NCBI RefSeq assembly: GCF_020707265.1
Contig: NZ_JAJFEQ010000019.1
Span: 1 to 44,810 of the forward strand
Origin: Massilia sp. IC2-477
GTDB lineage: Bacteria > Pseudomonadota > Gammaproteobacteria > Burkholderiales > Burkholderiaceae_D
Direction of reading: 5' to 3'
DNA: 44,810 nt
The notes beneath the pieces were generated by a model, which did no database searches, was not told the origin of the DNA, and worked only from the letters and a program-made list of their open reading frames with translations. Made by a program: the position numbers and the translations under genes. Of this stretch, positions 40,701 through 44,810 are shown piece by piece; the first letter of the stretch is position 1, and every line of letters starts with the position of its first letter.

Positions 40701-42313
40701 CCATCGTGAATGCGGGCGCCAATATCGTCGACTGGCTGCGCGGCCGCCAGCTGTATGCCAACGACACCGTGCTGCGCGCCTATTCGCGCACCGAGACCAT
40801 CCCGCAGGGGATGAGCACGACCTTGCCGATCGTCCTGGGCGACATCGCGTCGGCCAAGCCGGCCTTCATGCGCGACCCGCGCAAGAGCTACCAGCGCGAC
40901 GGCTACAACGCCTACAAGGTGGCGCAGGCGGACCGCGCCGCCACCGTGTTTGCGGCCGCCAACGACGGCATGCTGCACGCCTTCGACGCCGCCAACGGCG
41001 ACGAACTGTGGGCCTACGTGCCGCGCATCACGATGAAGAAGCTGCACGTGCAGGCCAGCGTCTCGTATGGCACCAATCACCAGTACACCGTGGACGGCTC
41101 GCCGGAAGTGGGCGACGTCATGATCGGCGGCAGCTGGCGCACTGTGCTGGTGGCGGGCCTGAACGCCGGCGGACGCGGCTACTATGCGCTCGACGTCACC
41201 GACCCCGATGCGCCGCGCGCGCTGTGGGAGCTGTGCGCGGACGCCAGCGTGTGCAGCGGCGACAGGCTCGAAACGGAGATCGGCCTGAGCTTCGGCAACC
41301 CGCAGTTCGGCACCTGGAAGGACAGCGACGGGGTAGAAAAGTGGGTCGTGTTCCTGACCTCGGGCTACAACAATATCCCGGGTGCGGACGGCGTCAATGC
41401 GGGCGGCGGCGAAGGCTGGCTGTTCGTGGTGGACATCGCCACCGGCAGGGTCCTGAAGCGCATCTCGACCGGTAGCGGCAGCACCGCGACCCCGTCCGGG
41501 CTGGCCAAGATCACCGCCATTACCAGCAATCCGACCACCGACCCGCTGGTCACCTATGTCTACGGCGGCGACAACCTGGGCCAGATGTGGCGCTTCGACT
41601 TTACCGTTCCTGGCCAGGTGAGCAAGCTGAAGATGGGCGACGCCGGCAGCAACCAGCCGATCACGACCCGTCCCGACGTGGCGCTGTGCCGGGTCGACGC
41701 CACCGCGGAAGACGGCACCGTCACGCCCGGGACCCAGCGCGTGGTGGCCTTCGGTACCGGCCGCCTGCTCGACATCACCGACGTCGGCAGCACCGCGGTG
41801 CAGTCGGCCTACGTGCTGAAGGACAGCGGTACGGCGATCGGCGCCGACGCCTGGCGCGGTGCGGGCATGTCGAGGCGGACGCTGACCAAGATCGAGGGTG
41901 CCGGGGGCGACACCTATACGATCGCGGGCGGGGAAGTCAACCTGGCCAGCCAGGCCGGCTGGTACGTCGACTTCGACCGCGACAGCGGCGAGCGGGTCAA
42001 CCTCGACCCGAAGATCGTGCTGGGCACGCTGACCGTGGTAACCAACCTGCCGAGTTCCTCGTCGGCCTGCTCGGTCGGCGGCACCAGTAACATCTATGAA
42101 CTCGACGTGTGCACGGCGCGCCCGGTGCGCGAGGTCGCTGGCTCGACCCTGTCGAACAACTCGGCGGTGGTCGGCTTCATCAACATCGGCCTGCCGAACG
42201 GCGAAACCAAGACCATCGCGACCACCGCCGACGGCAAGACCGTCACCAAGGATCACAATCCGGCGTCGACCATGCCGACCCGCCGCGCCGGCTGGCGCCG
42301 CGTGCGCGAGTGA
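37709..42313 (+). CDS. pilY1: PilY1-type pilus tip protein/adhesin
   Basis: 1534 aa with a signal peptide (1-29, ending ARA). The von Willebrand-A-like part begins with the MIDAS-type DNSGSM (57-62). Three short Cys pairs, each with an eight- or seven-residue gap (C170/C177, C212/C220, C242/C250), follow. Residues about 275-540 are a Thr/Ala-rich insertion with two similar repeats and further Cys, after which the vWA-like fold resumes (NWYGYYKTRNQAMK onward). The C-terminal half (about 1070-1500) is the PilC/PilY1 beta-propeller (FAAANDGMLHAFDAANGDELWAYVPR start). It controls pilus extension/retraction, adhesion and surface sensing in related bacteria. It closes the operon; a GC hairpin follows. 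Confidence 0.92.
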   Translation: MKILSNRLPAILAFAIAIVVALAALPARAAPTAIAQLPLLNITGSGTVKPNLMLLYDNSGSMTSTFTPDYVDDSITCRSRATMAGGTRGCRAGDPPFASPDFNKQYYNPRVRYSPPVKADGSTYPSLTASQTSNWTSVTTDGFGINDTDLLGNSTSRTNLVTGFPDIRWCDTSNNNCQVNRNGYNYPSSNRYTGQVFLANPYYYTINVAEYCTNAAMTNCRATDVNAPAPAGYPVPAKVRWCDSTALTNCQAKYVGNFKYPRYGDISRPAVWYGTITVGASPGSTPVRLDAVTATTEAGTATITNGPVTAATGTNSATLQQEAANALAASIIAKTGLANQFLACVRTPTGGGVPACSTYGITLSANNVVAVVPIACPASTSPKTIGPCWLQADESRAGTVLALDTGGASTALLKVSGSVNNSKNQVLSQVSFGGVNLFDTSLTLTKGWNAASVALAIRNKIGTQGTVTAYVGGTAGSGAICQAAPNTTVCLVDTGAASGKNITVGNLTNQGNVSFSTTASVSDVFPATTNDLGATTFARTDIVASRNNYPKAPNRTDCAGATCTYAEEMTNFANWYGYYKTRNQAMKTAVGHAFQPINDNYNVGLVSLSSAAAEGSMTKPKPFGGNHRADWYSALYAMDGNQSTPIRQALHAIGKLYANQSPYNYSTDNAVVQFPCQQNFTFVTTDGYWNGNAAASVTNNDNREDASRFCLRSKGCVDTSAQSGNSLADVSLYWYNGGTNTGTTSLRPSLEDWSRPGLVPAGAGENTRLHMKTYALGLGVDGVMTYEPDYDGAAALGGDFYKLITGVTSGCPWNNNGPYVWPDPKTNDNSGSAAYQSRVDDLWHAAINGHGKYFSASDPLQVIDGLREALANIEVKVGAAAASATSTPNISQFDNDIFSATFTTVKWHGQLTKRKIDTVTGVVGNTDIWNSSMRLGRKVVDTTDPEVAVDRRILMLDLSTGGLKNFDYTLMSDVEKAWFDNKCGALSQCANLSAGNRAIVNAGANIVDWLRGRQLYANDTVLRAYSRTETIPQGMSTTLPIVLGDIASAKPAFMRDPRKSYQRDGYNAYKVAQADRAATVFAAANDGMLHAFDAANGDELWAYVPRITMKKLHVQASVSYGTNHQYTVDGSPEVGDVMIGGSWRTVLVAGLNAGGRGYYALDVTDPDAPRALWELCADASVCSGDRLETEIGLSFGNPQFGTWKDSDGVEKWVVFLTSGYNNIPGADGVNAGGGEGWLFVVDIATGRVLKRISTGSGSTATPSGLAKITAITSNPTTDPLVTYVYGGDNLGQMWRFDFTVPGQVSKLKMGDAGSNQPITTRPDVALCRVDATAEDGTVTPGTQRVVAFGTGRLLDITDVGSTAVQSAYVLKDSGTAIGADAWRGAGMSRRTLTKIEGAGGDTYTIAGGEVNLASQAGWYVDFDRDSGERVNLDPKIVLGTLTVVTNLPSSSSACSVGGTSNIYELDVCTARPVREVAGSTLSNNSAVVGFINIGLPNGETKTIATTADGKTVTKDHNPASTMPTRRAGWRRVRE

Positions 42314-42338
42314 GTTGACAGTCGCGTAACACCAGTCG

Positions 42339-42361
42339 AGGGGCCGCCGCGCGCGGCCCCT
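42339..42361 (+). terminator. GC hairpin after pilY1
   Basis: AGGGGCCGC (42339-42347) pairs with GCGGCCCCT (42353-42361), loop of 5. Only two T residues follow directly, so termination efficiency is uncertain. It sits 26 bp after the pilY1 stop. Confidence 0.6.
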
Positions 42362-42442
42362 TGCACATTCTCCACACGGCGGGTCGCGGAATCGGTAAAA
42401 TCGAGGGTTTTCTTACCAAGGGCCGCTTTGCAAGGCTCGACT

Positions 42443-44107
42443 ATGGCCAACGACACCGAATTCACCGCCGACGACAGCGCCAGCGCCGCCGAAGGCACCA
42501 CGACCCGCCAGGCCGGCCACGTGACGCGCGAAGTCGCGCGCCGCCGCACCTTCGGCATCATTTCCCACCCGGACGCGGGTAAGACCACCCTGACCGAGAA
42601 GCTGCTGCTGTTCTCGGGCGCGATCCAGCTCGCCGGTACCGTCAAGGGTCGCAAGAGCGGCCGCCATGCGACCTCGGACTGGATGGACATCGAAAAGCAG
42701 CGCGGGATTTCGGTCGCATCCTCGGTGATGCAGTTCGAATTCCGCGAGCACGTCATCAACCTGCTCGACACCCCGGGCCACCAGGACTTCTCGGAAGACA
42801 CCTACCGCGTGCTGACCGCGGTCGATTCGGCCCTGATGGTGATCGACGCGGCCAAGGGCGTGGAAGAGCAGACCATCAAGCTGCTCGACGTCTGCCGCAT
42901 GCGCGACACCCCGATCGTCACCTTCATGAACAAGATGGACCGCGAGACCCGCGATCCGCTCGAACTGCTGGACGAGGTCGAGTCGGTGCTGAAGATCGAG
43001 TGCGCGCCGGTGACCTGGCCGATCGGCATGGGCAAGAACTTCCGCGGTGTGTACCACCTGCTGAAGGACGAGATCATGCTGTTCAAGGCGGGCGAAGAAA
43101 AGGCCGACGGCGCCTTCGAGATCGTCAAGGGCATCGACAACCCGAAGCTGGCCGAGATGTTCCCGCTCGAGATCGAGCAGCTCAAGATGGAAGTGGAGCT
43201 GGTCCACGGCGCTTCGCACGTGTTCGACATCGAGCGCTTCCTGTCGGGCGTGCAGACGCCGGTGTTCTTCGGCTCGGCGATCAACAACTTCGGCGTGCGC
43301 GAGATCCTGTCGGCCCTGGTCGACTGGGCGCCGGCGCCGCGCGAACGCGACGCCACCGTGCGCGCGGTCGAGCCGACCGAAGCCAAGTTTTCCGGCTTCG
43401 TCTTCAAGATCCAGGCCAACATGGACCCGGCCCACCGCGACCGCATCGCCTTCCTGCGCGTGTGCTCGGGACGTTTCGAAAAGGGCATGAAGGTCAAGCA
43501 CCTGCGCCTCGGCCGCGACGTGAAGCTGTCGTCCGTCGTGACCTTCATGGCGTCCAGCCGCGAACAGGTGGAAGAAGCCTACGCCGGCGACATCATCGGC
43601 CTGCCGAACCACGGCAACATGCAGATCGGCGACAGCTTCACCGAAGGCGAAATGCTGACCTTCACCGGCATCCCGTACTTCGCGCCGGAGCTGTTCCGCA
43701 CGGTGCGCATCCGGAATCCGTTAAAAGTAAAACAGCTGCACAAGGGCTTGCAGCAGCTGGGCGAAGAGGGCGCGGTGCAGGTGTTCAAGCCGGTGCTGGG
43801 TTCGGACCTGATCCTGGGCGCGGTCGGCGTGCTGCAGTTCGAAGTGGTGGCGAGCCGCCTGCTGAACGAGTACGGCGTCGACGCCGTGTTCGAAAGCAGC
43901 AGCATCTCGAGCGCGCGCTGGGTGTCGAGCGAGGACAAGAAGGCCTTGTCCGACTTCGAGAACCAGCTCGGCCACCAGGTCGCCTACGATGCGGCCGGCA
44001 ACCTGGCCTTCCTGGCGACTTCCGGTGTCAACCTGCGCCTGACCCAGGAACGCTGGCCCAAGCTGACCTTCCACGCGACCCGCGAGCACGCGGCCAAGCT
44101 GGGCTGA
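42443..44107 (+). CDS. prfC: Peptide chain release factor 3
   Basis: 554 aa from the ATG at 42443 (AAGG as SD; an in-frame TTG at 42428 is rejected). RF3 is the GTPase that ejects RF1/RF2 after termination. G1 is SHPDAGKTT, switch II DTPGHQ, G4 NKMD, G5 GSAI. The RF3-specific QRGISVASSVMQF, domain 2 and the C-terminal domain are complete. The N-terminus has a 30-residue acidic Ser/Ala-rich extension before the G domain. Its nearest neighbour upstream is pilY1, with no functional link apparent. Confidence 0.96.
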   Translation: MANDTEFTADDSASAAEGTTTRQAGHVTREVARRRTFGIISHPDAGKTTLTEKLLLFSGAIQLAGTVKGRKSGRHATSDWMDIEKQRGISVASSVMQFEFREHVINLLDTPGHQDFSEDTYRVLTAVDSALMVIDAAKGVEEQTIKLLDVCRMRDTPIVTFMNKMDRETRDPLELLDEVESVLKIECAPVTWPIGMGKNFRGVYHLLKDEIMLFKAGEEKADGAFEIVKGIDNPKLAEMFPLEIEQLKMEVELVHGASHVFDIERFLSGVQTPVFFGSAINNFGVREILSALVDWAPAPRERDATVRAVEPTEAKFSGFVFKIQANMDPAHRDRIAFLRVCSGRFEKGMKVKHLRLGRDVKLSSVVTFMASSREQVEEAYAGDIIGLPNHGNMQIGDSFTEGEMLTFTGIPYFAPELFRTVRIRNPLKVKQLHKGLQQLGEEGAVQVFKPVLGSDLILGAVGVLQFEVVASRLLNEYGVDAVFESSSISSARWVSSEDKKALSDFENQLGHQVAYDAAGNLAFLATSGVNLRLTQERWPKLTFHATREHAAKLG

Positions 44108-44115
44108 CCGGCTTC

Positions 44116-44141
44116 ACGCGCCGGCTAGCCGGCCGGCGCGT
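44116..44141. terminator. Hairpin between convergent prfC and DUF3108 gene
   Basis: ACGCGCCGG (44116-44124) pairs with CCGGCGCGT (44133-44141) around an 8-nt loop that contains the DUF3108 stop codon. T tracts are short on both sides, so it is a modest bidirectional terminator. Confidence 0.6.
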
Positions 44142-44810
44142 TCCTGATCTCCTTCACCACCTGGGTGCGCCCGCCTGCGCGCAGCTGCACCGGCAGCCAG
44201 CCCTGTTGCGGCGCCAGCCATATCTCCAACTGAAGCTTGCCCTGGCGCGCCAGGTGCAGCGTATCGAGCTCGCCCAGCGGCGTCGCGATGCGTTCCTGAC
44301 CGATGACCTGGTAGCGCTCCACCGTGGCGGCATCCGCACGGCCGACGTAGATCTCGACCGCTTCCTGCAGCTGGTCCGGGTCGGCCAGGCCGATCCCGGC
44401 CAGTTGCATCAGCATCGTGGCGCCGTCCTGGCTGCCGGGCAGGTCCTGGGCGCTGCGCCCGAGGCTCTCGAACACGATGGCGCGCCGTTCGCGGTCGAAG
44501 GCGACCGAGGCGCTGCCGGCGCCATAGGCATAGGTGGCGCGCTGGGGCGCGATGCCGGCGTCGTCAGTGCCGCCTTCGCTGTCGATGCGGCCCAGGATGC
44601 CGTCCAGTGTCATGCGGTACTGCACGCCGTCGGTCTGCCATGAGAGCGACGCATCACTGGTCCCACCCTTCGCGTCGCGCAGTTCGTAGAGCAGGGTCAC
44701 GGTGGGCGGCATGGCGACGCGGTAGCGGCTCGGCGTTTGCATGGGTTCGGGCTGGCCCGCCGGCGCCGGGGACGCCGTGGAGGGCGCTGGCGCGTCGGCA
44801 CGTGCAGGGG
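44125..44810 (-). CDS. DUF3108 domain protein, 5' end outside the window
   Basis: 228 residues are visible and the frame stays open to the right edge, so the start is not in the window. An ATG at 44742 lacks an SD and falls after a Pro/Ala-rich stretch (APAPSTASPAPAGQPEP) that is clearly part of the protein. The rest is a beta-rich DUF3108 domain (LLYELRDAKGG start, GELDTLHLAR and WLAPQQGWLPVQLR near the end), a family of predicted periplasmic or outer-membrane-associated proteins with a lipocalin-like appearance and no proven function. The missing N-terminus probably carries a membrane anchor or signal peptide. Confidence 0.85.
   Translation of the reverse strand, partial: PARADAPAPSTASPAPAGQPEPMQTPSRYRVAMPPTVTLLYELRDAKGGTSDASLSWQTDGVQYRMTLDGILGRIDSEGGTDDAGIAPQRATYAYGAGSASVAFDRERRAIVFESLGRSAQDLPGSQDGATMLMQLAGIGLADPDQLQEAVEIYVGRADAATVERYQVIGQERIATPLGELDTLHLARQGKLQLEIWLAPQQGWLPVQLRAGGRTQVVKEIRNAPAG

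Noticed and set aside
37718..42256. Open frame of about 1500 codons antisense to pilY1
   Set aside because: High-GC third positions of pilY1 remove stops from this antisense frame. The product is low-complexity (Ala/Arg/Gly/His-rich) with no domain or SD, while the plus strand encodes a clear PilY1.
1..44810. CRISPR array, insertion sequence, prophage or integrative element
   Set aside because: I looked for spaced direct repeats, transposase motifs, terminal inverted repeats with target duplications and tRNA-adjacent integrases. None were seen, including next to the tRNA-Val gene.

Overview
The window looks like chromosomal DNA of a betaproteobacterium, most likely Oxalobacteraceae of the Massilia/Telluria type. 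This is an inference from the high GC content, the order thrS-infC-rpmI-rplT-pheS-pheT-ihfA-merR, and the character of the type IV pilus, PilY1 and DUF3108 genes. No 16S or taxonomic search was possible. I see no mobile element, prophage, CRISPR array or rRNA operon. Several ORFs begin upstream of the true start at a TTG with no ribosome site; starts here were re-chosen by ATG/GTG plus Shine-Dalgarno (SD).

Layout. 1-1319: 3' part of a DUF4874/DUF4832 surface-type protein. 1414-3481: a PAS-LuxR regulator divergent from scoAB (3-oxoacid CoA-transferase). 3560-6972 (minus): a small secreted peptide with an S41 protease, then blaI - M56 peptidase fused to TonB - TonB lipoprotein, with a very clear BlaI-type operator/promoter. 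7126-11088 (minus): dctA, a secreted amidohydrolase, an unknown 126-aa protein and 3-hydroxybutyrate dehydrogenase. Bdh and ScoAB together would route 3-hydroxybutyrate (for example from PHB) through acetoacetate to acetoacetyl-CoA. 11215-14730: alpha/beta hydrolase, RidA, monofunctional RelA. 14803-17185: MlaE-like permease, MCE protein and lipoprotein without a local ATPase. 17246-20234: a receiver-less CheB with a Cys/His cluster, a thioredoxin-reductase-like flavoprotein and a cation diffusion facilitator.

20307-28552 is the translation operon: tRNA-Val(GAC), then a thrS leader that reads like a classical transcription attenuator (Thr-rich 13-codon peptide, mutually exclusive hairpins, strong terminator), then thrS, infC (ATA start), rpmI, rplT, pheS, pheT, ihfA (possibly ATT start) and a MerR-type regulator.

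28772-34297 is signalling: a NarL-type response regulator and its CHASE3 kinase, a Crp/Fnr-type regulator, and an OmpR-type regulator with a QseC/TctE-like kinase. The latter pair sits directly upstream of 34427-42313, a minor pilin/PilY1 operon (pilE-like, fimT, pilV, pilW, pilX, pilY1) whose leader carries three direct repeats at exactly 11-bp spacing. The window closes with prfC and a 5'-truncated DUF3108 gene on the minus strand.

Most interesting: the candidate Thr-leader-peptide attenuator before thrS; the 11-bp-phased repeats before the pilus operon; the BlaI/M56-TonB/TonB-lipoprotein cassette; the MCE transporter lacking an ATPase; and the two non-AUG starts in the translation operon.
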